The notes under the pieces: model-generated
The model's input: only the letters and a program-made list of their open reading frames with translations
What the model was told of the DNA's origin: nothing
Databases searched by the model: none
In this document: positions 35,045-46,089 of the stretch, piece by piece
How positions within the stretch are numbered: position 1 is the stretch's first letter
Layout of the letters: each line of letters starts with the position of its first letter
Assembly (NCBI RefSeq): GCF_029227915.1
Contig: NC_079875.1
Span: forward strand, 16,175,001-16,239,000
Source of the DNA: Hydractinia symbiolongicarpus
Lineage: Eukaryota > Cnidaria > Hydrozoa > Anthoathecata > Hydractiniidae
Reading direction: 5' to 3'
DNA: 64,000 nt
Position numbers and translations under genes: made by a program

Positions 35045-37201
35045 TCATGATGCAACTTGTTCCTTCGCATCTTTAAGAATACTTTCTGCAGTTTTGTATT
35101 CTTCTGTTTCAGCTAATGATTTTTCTTCCTCCTTAAAAAATGTTAGGAAATATCGAAATTATGTTTTTTATAATCGGAGGTTTTTCCTTCATATACCTGG
35201 AATAATGGATTAATTTTGGCTAATAAATAAAAGATTTCGTGTGGATTTCTTTTCCTAAGGGCAGAGTTACGAGTGTTCTACTTTTTGTTAGACTTTTGAT
35301 ATATTTATCATTTTAATGTTATAATATTAGTGATTATAAACTGATACGTCGCATTATAAAATATAATAAGCTATAAAAACGTTCTTTTCTTAGAAGCCAA
35401 AAAGTTTTTATAACTTCAGTAAAATTTAAATGACCTGAAACTTGGTTACAACCTTTCAAGCAGGTTCATGCTACAAATGCTACGACACGAATGCGCTTAA
35501 ATCGCAGTTAAGGTTTAAAAATCTTATTTAAAACACGTTAAAAATACACTTAAATCACCGTGAGAACCAGTTAACAATGCAAAAGACTCATCCAAGATTT
35601 TACAGACATTTAAGCAGGAAAAATAAAAAATGGAGAACTTAAAACAGTTAAAAACCGGATAATTATTGTTGGCAACAATTATGATCATTTTAAATAACTT
35701 CGGATATTATTCAGATTGAACATACGATTAATGGGATTTCTATAAGGATGCGAAACCTACCCACTTTAAAATACATGAGAGCTGTCAAACCTGAATAATA
35801 GTAGTCCCAATTTTCAAGGGACGTGATTGGTTGATAAACAGATTTTGAATTACAAAGCTCACACTTACTAAAAGAGCTGCCAATTCGTCTTGAGCTTTTT
35901 GTAAGCGGCGAGTACAGTCTGGAATCATTGCAGCGGATTCGTTTTTTACTTCAATCTACAACAAATAAACTGATTTTTGAGTATTTATGTCTTCAAAATA
36001 GGGTAGTGCTGTGCTATATCATAAGAGGTTGTATCATAAGAGATTTTAATTCGTTTTTTTCAAACACAAACAGAATACTAAATGCCATTACATAACAAAA
36101 AGAAAAAAATAAGTATTTAGGTTTTACAAAGATTAAAAGTACTAGTCAGCAAAGGTGTCGTATTTTTGTATAAGCATTGCATCAACTCAATATCAATCCA
36201 ATTATTTCCTGACATTTCTGAATCTCTATAGTTACAGAAGCTGTAATAAAAACCTAACAATCTTGTAAAAAATGTAAATTCGATACTACAATGTGATAAC
36301 ACAACTCGACTTTAGTAATATTAGGAATAGATATATTTGAAAAAAGGGAAAAAACGATAGACATTATAAATCCGAAGACTTTCCTGGGTTTAGCTTGTAC
36401 GATACGATAACGTACACAATCTTACACTATCAAAGACCTTACCATTTTCTTAATATCATATTCATCCTTTTCCTCCTTCTTCATTGTTTCGATTTTTTCT
36501 TCATGTTGTTGAAATTCTTTCTCATACATTACCTTTTCTTTTGATAATCTTAACAAAGAAAAACAACCGTAATAACACCTCCTTACAGGGCCATTTTTTA
36601 AAAAGTAAATTTTTCGAGGAGTTGTTTGACCTTTTCTCAAACGTGATCTGGTTCAATAAAAAAAAGGTCACATGGACAGTTGTCATAACCTAAAATTAAA
36701 CAACCTGACCTGAATAACAAAATAGACTCATAAAAGTGATTTTCTAGGAATTCTTTCCATTTCCAAAAGCATTTCCATAACTTTTAGAAGTTTTCTTGAG
36801 TAGTGACTACGCATTTACAAAGACATAGCTTTCCAATTTTTCCTGACTCCTGGCATATATATGTATATAGACGTTTCTTATTTTCTTTCTGTCACTAACA
36901 ATACTCTTTACCAGTAACAATTTGGAAGAATTCTCCAAGTTACACGGCAAGAAACAAAGTTTAATTTCATTCTGTCGGTGCTCCTTTACGAAAGGAATCA
37001 TGCAGAAACTGATACTGATACTGTTACAGCTACTGAGTTCCTGTTAACCTATGTTGTTCTGTATATACTCATTCTTAAAGTTAATCTAAGCCTTAAACAT
37101 AACGTGTCACCGCCTGTGTATTCCACAAGTTGTCTCGCTTACCTTTTCACAACTCCACTTTTGATGGTTAAGTTACGTAACTTCGGATCCTTAGGAGGCA
37201 T
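35045..37201 (-). CDS. TBCA: Tubulin-specific chaperone A (tubulin cofactor A)
   Basis: Four exons (37143-37201, 36443-36548, 35869-35955, 35045-35131) join in frame to 112 residues, matching the usual ~108. Family blocks are NLTIKSGVVKRLSKEKVMYE, EEKIETMK...YDIKKM, MIPDCTRRLQKAQDELAALL, and a charged helix with EEYKTAESILKDA. TBCA is a three-helix bundle that captures beta-tubulin released by CCT/prefoldin and passes it along the cofactor pathway in the cytosol. Exon 1 starts MPPKDPKLRN at the first ATG. Its 5' end faces the 3' end of LSM6, 832 bp away, same strand. Confidence 0.95.
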
Positions 37202-38032
37202 GTTTTTTTGTTCTATTCCCTAAAACAGATCATGGAATTCACAGTTGATTAGTTAACTTCATAAAAAAGCAAAACAAAGCAATAAATTTTGTTATAGTTG
37301 AGGTATAGTCAATTTTGGTCATCAGATGTACATTACAGTATAAGGAAATGCATACTAATAAGGTAGCTTGAAGTCTATTTGGCAAACAAGATATTTTTTT
37401 ATTATCCCAGTCTTTAAAATACATGCAATTTTTTTAGTAATTTAATTTCATTGATGGCTTTCGTCTTATCAAACTTTGTATTATTTAATAACAACTTCCG
37501 TAAATTTTTAGTCCGTAAATTACACAACAATTATACATGACAGGTACAATTTCGAATTCATTTTCAGATAAAACGATAGTCAACATAGACTTTAATGACC
37601 CCCCCTCCCTTATTCTCAACCCCAACCCCAATAGTGTAAACATCAAGCAATTACTTTATATGAAATCAGCTAACAGGGAATGGGAACTCAAATCCACAAT
37701 ATTTTGACTTGAAGCAACGAATTTCTTAACAAATCACAATGGTCAACATATTGGCACAGTACTGTGGTTGCCATAAATCATACTAACGCTGCAAGAAAAG
37801 CTTTTTCTGACTTCAGAAAACAACTAAAAGTTATAAATATCAATATAACTAAGACAAACTTCTTTGTGAAATAAAAACTCTTTAAAATACAATAAAGTAT
37901 TATAACACAAGTTATATATACAAGATGAATCTGATTCTATAATTAAGACCAGTTGTGTGGATTGATACTTCAGCTAAGTATATTCTTCATAGTAACAACA
38001 AAATAGCGTCGGATCCAGCAATATTGGATTGA

Positions 38033-41000
38033 TCAAACTTTTGGCTTCTGTTTTCGAGTACTAATATACAGAACTAAATGTAAAAACATATAAAATGATG
38101 GTTAAAATATAAATTTGCAATTCTAAAAATTTTATATGTTATATATTATAAAAGAAAAACAAGATATAACCGATGTTACAAACAGTCCATATATATGGGC
38201 AAATCTTGGTGACAAAGGGTGCTAGCAAGCCTTTAGACAAACATTGGCCATTGGGAAAAAATTAAGAGGTCTGGGAGGAGCAAACGAGTGTCATTTTGGG
38301 AAAAAATTATGTTAATCAATTCACCTTTATAATATCTAGGCATTTTGAATGCACATCCCTTAAGAGGTCTAAAATTACTGATGACGGAAAATGTCAAAAT
38401 TTGCTATTACCGTATTTCCTCTAAAGAACGCCGCGGCGTTCTTTACAAAATGCAATTTTTAGGTGCGGCGTTCTTTAGAGGGCGGCGTTTATTACAAAAC
38501 CATGAGTGAGACAAAAAGCAGAAGTTGACGTTAAGTATTTTCTTTAAGATTAAATATAGATAACAAAAGAATTAAACTATGAAAAGTCTATTAAACAATG
38601 TCAATGTCAATGTCGCTATCTCCGTCCGAGTCTTCGTCGATAACATGAAAGGACTCATAGCTTTCATTTACATCACAATCGTAAATTTCAAATGGGTTGT
38701 CAGAAGATTGGTCTTCTTCCAATGCCTCAGTTGCTTTTTTCATTAAGGTAGCACCAGATGAACAGGACGATCCTTCTTTAAAACAATGGATTTGTCCATC
38801 CTCTGATCCATCAAGAGCTAAATTTAAACCACACGACTTGAAAGATTTGATAATCATTTCCGTGCTCAAGCCATTCCATGCGTCTAAAACCCATTGCACT
38901 AGCTTTCGTCGCGATGGAGGTTTCTGGTTTCCTCCTTTTGTGAACTGTTGAACACCTTCAACCATCCATTCGTTATAAAGATCGATCATCCGACTCTTAA
39001 ATGGTTTATTCCATGAGACATCTGGTGCCTGTATATATTTAGTGCAGCCACCGGGAATTATGACATTCTCAATTCTGCCTTTTGACAATTCTTGTTTCAC
39101 GGAATCCATCATGTGGCATTCAAATGAATCCCAAGCTAACAAGCGTCGATTAAAGGAAAACTTTCCTAAAACTGTTTGCACATAGTGTAAGGTGAGTTCC
39201 TCGTTCATCCATGCATTTTTTGAGGACACAACTACGCATTTATTTTTGAATTCAGTATTTAGTTCTTTGCATTCGCGTTTTGCACCACCAAAAACAATAA
39301 ATGGTTTAAATTTACTTCCGTCTGCCTTTGCTGTCAAGCATACAGAAATTCTGACCTTTTCATGACCAGTCGATTTAAGCATAATTTCTCGTTCGCCACG
39401 CTGTGACACCGTTGTAGGTGCTGTCATATCCGCCCAAACAGCAGTCTCGTCCATTGCAAGAATCGAACCGGCGTTGAATTGGTATTTCTTTGACATTCGG
39501 CGGACATGTACTACATACTGCACCAACCTGTCCACAAGATACGCTGGATCCTTTTGAACTGTTGTCGTTCTACGACGTAATGAAAGACAATTTCGTTTCA
39601 TGAACTTTTCCAACCAACCTCGACTAGCCTGGAAACTATTTTTTGCAACAGTGTCCTCTCCAGCTTTTTCATCGTGCATTGCTTTTGCTTTTCTCATTAT
39701 CAGTTTTTTCGAAACACGCAAAGAATTAGCTCTCCTATTATGTATCCATTCGAGCAGATCTTCTTCTAAATCAAGATTCTTGATTTTGCAACCTCCTCCT
39801 TCTAGTTTGAATCTTTTCGCTGCTCCTTGTTTCAACTTCTCCACATTAGCTCTCCATTCTCTTACTCTTTTTTCATCGACACCGTACTTTCTTCCTGCTT
39901 CGCGATTTGATGTACTAATTGCGTGATCAACAACTGTTGTCTTAAATTCAAAGGTAAAGCTTCTTCTTTTTTCCCCTTTATGGGATATTAACTGTTACTG
40001 GGAAACGAAAACGAGAGATTGGTTTGAGTGTACCTGCAAAGTTCATTTGTTTTACATCTAGCAAAAGTTATGCTAAAATTCTTCACGGTGAACTGTTAAA
40101 GCGTAAAACTAAATATTCGTATTTGTCATTAGATGTAGAAGAATTTTGTGAAAGAAAACAGATCAAATTCATATAAATACCAACTTTTTTTACTTTCCCT
40201 ATTAAAATGGTTTTTTTCTAATAAACGCCGCATCTAAGGTGCGGCGTTCTTTGGAGGGCGGCGTTCTTTAGAGGGCGGCGTTTATTACAAATTTTCATAT
40301 AGAAGTGCGGCGTTCTTTGGAGTGCGGCGTTCTTTGGAGGGCGGCGTTCTTTAGAGGGCGGCGTTCTTTAGAGGAAATACGGTACTTAAATCTAAAATTC
40401 TTTAAATGTGAATATTTTGAGAATGAAAAAAGCTTTTTAAAAAATTTAAACAAACTAGCCAATCAACTTTTAAAGCTCTATAATATAAGTCCAACATCAT
40501 TTTATACCTTGGGTTCCCTTTAAAGGAAGAAACTTTCGTGAATCAATAAAAACAAAAATCAAGGGAACTTTATGGTCCATTTCAAATATTTTTTGCAATT
40601 AACTTCCTGAAACAATTATTTCAATGATTTTTGTGAGAATTAACTTTCGTGATTGCCAGAGGGTATAAAAATAGTATGTGAATGGTATTATAAAATGCCA
40701 ACAACAATAAAATGCAACTTAATTTTAGAGTTGTTTAAAGTTTGTTAAAAGGATTAATTACATGTATATATATGTCGTTTGGTAATCAAATTTTGCGAGT
40801 ACCGAGGCCTATGCAAACTTACCAAGAACATCTCATTGTAAACTAAATTCTATATCCCCAGTTATTGGGTCATTAGAAAAAATTAAGAGGACTGGATCCA
40901 GCAACCAAGTGTCATTTTAGCAAAATAATTTATGTTAACTAATCACCTTTATAATACCTATGTATTGGCAACGTCTGAATGCACATGCTTTTAGGTGTAA

Positions 41001-44000
41001 AATTACTGATGACAGAGAATGGCAAAATTTGCTATTCCTTAATATGAAATCATAATTTATGCAGCACAATAGAATCCAAAATCTTTTAAATGTGAATAAA
41101 TGAGAATGAAAAGAGCTTTTAAAAAATTAAAAAAAAATAAAAATTGCTAAGTAACTTTTTAGGCTCTATATATAATATAAAGTCCAACATCATTTTATAC
41201 CTTAGGTTCCCTTTAATTCCTTTCAAATATTATTAGAGTTAATAATTTTTGTCTTACACATGGCTGAGAATGAAAATGATGTTCAACTCGTTTCTAACAT
41301 ATGGTGAAACATTTGATAGGTTTCCAAGGCTTTGTTTACTTTTTGCTACATGTTTAGCCATTACTTGATTCTTATGCACAGACACAAAAAAGGTATACAA
41401 ATCAAAAAATTTAAATAATACATTTAAAATTTATTATGGTTTTTCTAAATTAAAGGTCACGAACACAAGTTACACTGTGTAAACATTTAACACAAGAAAA
41501 ATATATATACTTACCGTTGTTTCCTCTTACAAAAGCATCTCCATATTTGTTTTTAAGCTAAAGAAAAAGAACAGATTTAAGTTTTACAGCAATAAAGGGA
41601 CTTTCTGAAGCAGACAAAACTTTCTGAACTGCTTAAAAAATCTACATGTAAAGCCTATATCGGTCCCGACACAATTGCTTAAATTTTAAATTACCTATGA
41701 TGAGAAAAAGAGGCATTACTGAAAATCAAAGTGAATTACAAGTTAGAAGACCTGCTTTTCGTTAGCAAAGAGATCAATATTTAATGAATATTATTTGATG
41801 CAATGTTATTCGTTATGAATAGTAACTATATAATTTTATGTGTCACATCAAAAGAACAATCGCATACAGTGTAAAGGCTTGTAGTAGGAACATGGACAGG
41901 GTCACTTTAGTTTAAAGAATGAATTACATTTAATGTTGCATCGTTTTGTCAGGCATCAAGACCACTAACATTATGTGTTTATCTACACTTATTTTGTATT
42001 CCACAGCGCCACAGACAATTACAATTTCTTGTAAAAAACAATGTAGAAAAGAATTGATCCATCACTAGTTTAATTAACGCTGAGGTGTGACAATTACTGG
42101 TTACGCATAATGCATCAATTAAGAAGTTAATAAGAAAAATTAAAGTACTTTCTAACATTAAATCTGAAAAGTTCTAAAAAAATTATTTTGACTTTATCAT
42201 TTCGGTCAATTTGTGGCCAAACCTGTAAAGATATGTTCACTGTTTTGATAAAACCTTCATGTGAAGAGAACGGTGCAAAATTTTCCAACCCTTCAGCAAA
42301 CCACAATACAATAGCTGCGAGAGGAGGGGGGGGGGGGAAATTTTCCTGAACTCCGAAAAACCATAATAGTTAAGGTGAGAAAAATTACGCTTAGTCGAAA
42401 ACAAACTTCTTGCGGTCAAAATACTCTGCCTTTTTTGATTGGTTACTTCTATTGTTCTTTAGGGATCGTGTCCAAGATCGTTTCAGTTTTGATACGAATT
42501 GAAACGACTTTCATGGTATGGAAATCGTTTCAATATTTTTTTCACATCGTTTCATAATCGTATCATGAAATAAATTAAATGTTTCATATTTTATTTGTGA
42601 AACGATTTTGTATAAACTACGTAAAAATGAAACGATTGTGAAACGATTTTAAAACTATTTTGAAACGATTAGAAAAAAATCTGAAACGATTTGATACGAT
42701 TGTCAAAATAATATTTGTGATACGATGTAAAAGTCTTTGAAAGTTATTGAAACGAATTTTGAAACGATTTTGAACTAATTAAAAACCAATTAAACTTAAT
42801 GTAAAAGTATTGTTTCTCTTTCTTTTATTCAACACAACATCAACATCATCAACAACATCTTTTATCGTAAATATCGTAAAACAGTTTTTCAGAACTAAAC
42901 ATAAACAGTTTTTCTTAAAACTAACAATTTCCTTTAAAATTAAAAATATTGCAATGAAAAAAAATTAAGAACGAAGAACGGCGATAGAAATGCTTTTTTA
43001 GATCGCATTTTAAAAAATTTAAGAACAAAGAACGGTGATAGAAAAGCTTCGTTAGATCACATTTTAAAAAATTAGGAACGAAATGCGGCGATAGAAATGC
43101 TTCTTTAGATCGCATTTTAAAATTTAAGAACGAAGAACGGCGATAGAAAAGCTTCGTTAAATCGCATTTTAAAAAATTAAGAACGAAATGTGGCGATAGA
43201 AATGCTTTTTTAGATCACATTTTAAAAATTAAACTAAGAACGGCAATAGAAAAGCTTCGTTAGTTCGCATTTTAAAAATTTAAGAACGAAAAGCAGCGAT
43301 AGAAAAACCTATGTGACAGCGCATAGATTTTATTGAGAGACCTTTATTAGATTAGTAATTTCTTTTATTCTTTTATGTTAAAAGAATGTAAAAGAAACAC
43401 CTTGAATGATTTTGAAACAATCTAATATAAATGTACTGAAACAATCATAATGATACGATTTTGAAACGAATTATGGTATGTGAAATTGTGAAATGATTTA
43501 AGTAAATATCGAACGATCTCAGAGACGATCCCTAACTAACATGACCAATATTGGGATATCCTTTGATTTAAGTACAAATGAGTGGTTTTTCATATGAGAA
43601 CAACTCATTTTATTAACTTGCAGAAAGCTTAGTTAACTCGGCAAGACATTGGAAAAAATCCAAGGGTCTCAGATTTAATACCAATATGTATATACTTTAA
43701 TTTAAATAAACAAAAATGGCAACCCTATTAATTGCTTTTATTTTTTACCTTCAATCTGATTACAACTAAGCAGATGAACTCTACACTCTCTCGTAACCCA
43801 TTCTTGATATATTTGTTATAAGTCTTCTCAGGAAGACTTATAACAAATATCAAGGGAAGCCCCATGTTCCAGAAAAATATTTGACATAGCCAGAGAAAAT
43901 CTTACCTGGCCATTAACATATTCTTCAGTTTGCTCTAACACAATATTCATGTAACCATCAAGACTACCCAACACACCTGCAAAATGAAAAGAATGTTCCT

Positions 44001-44366
44001 TTTTATGCAATGGAGGAATTGCTGAAAAAATGTGCTGAGACAACAAAACAAAAACCTGTTTGGAAAATTTTGCACTCATTGCATTTTTTTGTTTGTTTGT
44101 TTTGTTTAAGTGTTTATATTTGAAGAGGTTGCTTAAAAAACAAATAAGAAATGCTGATTTGTTGCTTTTGTATGAATTTCTCCTGAGCCAAAAAAATAGA
44201 AGCAAATAAATGTTTTACAAATTTAGGACAGCACAATGTTTTATATTTCAAAAACATATTGATAATCGTTTATACCTCGATAATCGACCCCAGAATTTAG
44301 TTTTACAACGACTGGCATGCCAATGATCTGTTTCAGAAAGTCACTCGGATCTTGTCGCTGGCTCAT
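38033..44366 (-). CDS. LSM6: U6 snRNA-associated Sm-like protein LSm6
   Basis: Exons 44276-44366, 43906-43976, 41515-41557 and 38033-38073 join to 81 residues (human 80). Sm1 is VVVKLNSGVDYRGVLGSLDGYMN and Sm2 is VRGNNVLYI, linked by IVLEQTEEYVNGQLKNKYGDAF. LSm6 is part of the LSm2-8 ring that binds the U6 3' end in the nucleus and of the LSm1-7 ring that drives decapping in the cytoplasm. Coding exons total 246 bp in a 6.3-kb gene because intron 3 carries a pogo transposon plus a segmental duplication and intron 2 carries a ~1.1-kb inverted-repeat element. The 41-nt last exon encodes VLYISTRKQKPKV, slightly divergent from the human end. Confidence 0.96.
38410..40382 (-). mobile_element. Pogo/Tigger-type DNA transposon
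   Basis: 1,973 bp with perfect 25-bp terminal inverted repeats (38410-38434 and 40358-40382, starting CCGTATTTCCTCTAAAGAAC) flanked by TA on both sides, the Tc1/mariner superfamily target duplication. Subterminal regions carry many copies of GCGGCGTTCTTT(A/G)GAGG, densest at 40240-40380. It encodes one transposase. Inserted in LSM6 intron 3, same orientation. Confidence 0.93.
38591..39992 (-). CDS. Pogo/Tigger transposase (CENPB HTH + DDE)
   Basis: The open frame continues about 50 codons upstream of the apparent GTG at 39844, giving a psq-like HTH (TSNREAGRKYGVDEKRVREW), then a CENP-B-type HTH (WIHNRRANSLRVSKKLIMRKA...GWLEKFMKRN) and a DDE_1 core. Catalytic Asp residues are D in LAMDETAVW, D in LAWDSFECHM and D in IQAPDVSWNKPFK. 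Upstream at about 39993 a TAA closes the frame with no in-frame ATG, so the true start may lie in a small 5' exon (an acceptor-like CAG sits there) or has been lost. The acidic C-terminus ends DSDIDIDIV. Core motifs look intact. Confidence 0.9.
42459..43535. mobile_element. Non-autonomous inverted-repeat element rich in GAAACGATT
   Basis: The ends TTAGGGATCGTGTCCAAGAT and (reverse complement) TTAGGGATCGTCTCTGAGAT are inverted. The flanking parts carry many GAAACGATT or AATCGTTTC words. The core (42955-43310) is a tandem array of a 55-58-bp unit (AAGAACGAAGAACGGCGATA, GAAATGCTT, TAGATCGCATTTT), six to seven copies. No ORF of substance is present. It lies in LSM6 intron 2. I read it as a foldback or MITE-type DNA element. 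Confidence 0.7.
42955..43310 (+). repeat. Tandem array, 55-58-bp unit, inside the foldback element
   Basis: Six to seven units share AACGGCGATAGAAA, GCTT and TAGATCGCATTTTAAAAA. Length varies by a few bases between units, and alternate units differ (AGAAAAGCTTCGTTAG versus AGAAATGCTTTTTTAG). Confidence 0.75.
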
Positions 44367-46089
44367 AATTTCTTCTAGCTATAGTAGTGTATGAGGAACA
44401 ACTTTATGTTTTGACACAATTTATACTCAAAAAAACTTAAAGAGTAAATTGAGCAAGATGTCTGAGGATCTGTAGGCAAGAGAAAGGAAAACAGTAAAAT
44501 GCACTGTTGTCTTGGGAGAAAACGTGTTTAGCAGCGTTTTTGATTCGTCTTGTTTGTCTCTGGGTCACACAATTTTTTGCTGACACTGTAAAAAGATTGC
44601 TGACTCTGCAAATTAATCGCCCAGACCACTTGAACAAGATAGACATAGCTGATTATCAATGTCAATTTTAGCTTGTAAACTAATTATTTGCAGGTCTTTC
44701 ATGCTTGTTAAAGGAATTAAATTTCTTTGTATATACTAACTACAGTTTACAATGAACATACTTTTCATATATATTTTTGTGTATATATACCACACGTGGT
44801 ACAAGGCTATTGTTCTTTATTTCTCTTTGGTTTACCAAAAAGTGAAGATATAATTTTCTGTTCACGTTTATTGCATATTCTTAATGTGGAATACCAGGGC
44901 GCTAGCAGAAAAACTTTGCACGACAAAATGCTGTCGACACAAACCATAAGAAGCACCGTGGTGGAGTGCTGCGTTCACTACGCTTTATCACGTGATCAAA
45001 ACAAACTTAAAAAAGTTAAAAAACAAGCTGAATTAAAACTTATGAAAAGAATGCTGCAAAACTATAACAAACATTGCAAGCAACTGAAAAGAAAAGTTTT
45101 TACTTGGTAATAAATATATCGATCATAACAGAAAACTACACCATACGTTTTTTATATATACTGTATTATATTTCTGTGCAAGACTTTGATGTATGAGTTG
45201 GCCGGAAGAACGCATATTTAGGTGAGACGATGAAGGGAAAGGAGAAGGCATGGACCTTTGTTGATAGCATCGATAATGATGATTCTGAGGTATACACTGT
45301 TTTCTTTTCAATTTGTTGCAAAAATGTTCAGGTTATACGTATCAAATTTTAATTAGATTCGTCGCCAAGGTACTGGTGCTTGAAAATATAATATTAATAA
45401 ACTAATTTGGGCATGAAAGATTGTGCAAACAGGGCGTTTAAAGTTCTGGCACGTGTCTCTTCGTAGTCATAGTATATTCAAGGTTTAAAATAGTCAGATA
45501 TCGTTTTTAAAAAAATTAAGATACTAAAGTGTTTTAGCCACTGATACCACAAAACTTCAGGAGTGTTCTTTATGGCAAAATAATAAATTGGATTAAAAAA
45601 GTTTTAAATTACAATGACCACTTTTCTATTTTAGTTAATTGCTTTGTGCGTAATGTTTGAACTGAACAGAAAAACAAAGATAGGTTTTCTTATGTTCTGG
45701 TAGCACTGTTTTTAAATTTTTCACATTCAAATAACTGAATGAATAATTCAAAATTTTACTTCGTATCTGTTTCAGTTCGATGTATAGTTGCTCATCAACA
45801 TTTAAATATTCTCGTTTGAACCAACAAAAACCATAAATTAAGTATACAAAGTTTAGTCATTCAACGCAACTTCCATATTGTATATTCATAACATATTAAT
45901 AATAAAAACAACCATATTTTAAAAAGTTAAAATGTAGTCCGAATTTTATAGTGAATTCTATCTACTCATAAATATTTTAACACTATTTGCAGAGTTAAAG
46001 TTTTATGAGCTTGATAAAAAAAATAGTTCAGTTGCAAACGTTATCAGAGCGAGGTGGTTCGACCTTTGTGTAGCCTTTATTTTAAAAAC
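44367..46089. other. Spacer between LSM6 and the large membrane-protein gene
   Basis: Besides the possible small ORF at 44928-45110 I see only AT-rich sequence. It must hold the LSM6 promoter at its left end and the promoter of the gene starting at 46090. Confidence 0.5.
44928..45110 (+). CDS. Possible small basic protein or terminal exon
   Basis: 60 codons from MLSTQTIRSTVV to KQLKRKVFTW; the frame is open further upstream through a possible acceptor (TGGAATACCAG|GGC, near 44898), so it may be the last exon of a longer gene. The sequence is Lys-rich with a helical look (KKVKKQAELKLMKRM). The stop overlaps an AATAAA polyadenylation-like signal. It starts 560 bp from the LSM6 ATG on the opposite strand. 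I do not recognise a family, and a chance ORF is possible. Confidence 0.3.
   Translation: MLSTQTIRSTVVECCVHYALSRDQNKLKKVKKQAELKLMKRMLQNYNKHCKQLKRKVFTW

Larger units (their letters stand above)
38250..41220. repeat. Segmental tandem duplication in LSM6 intron 3, split by pogo
   Basis: The blocks 38250-38409 and 40383-40525 are together similar to 40860-41220 (shared GTGTCATTTT, TCACCTTTATAAT, AAAATTACTGATGAC, CCAACATCATTTTATACCTT). The pogo element interrupts the first copy, so it arrived after the duplication. Confidence 0.7.

Noticed and set aside
42319-42341. Poly-G run (also near 17115) as a quadruplex-based regulator
   Set aside because: Single simple runs with no partner G tracts at the right spacing; treated as simple repeats.
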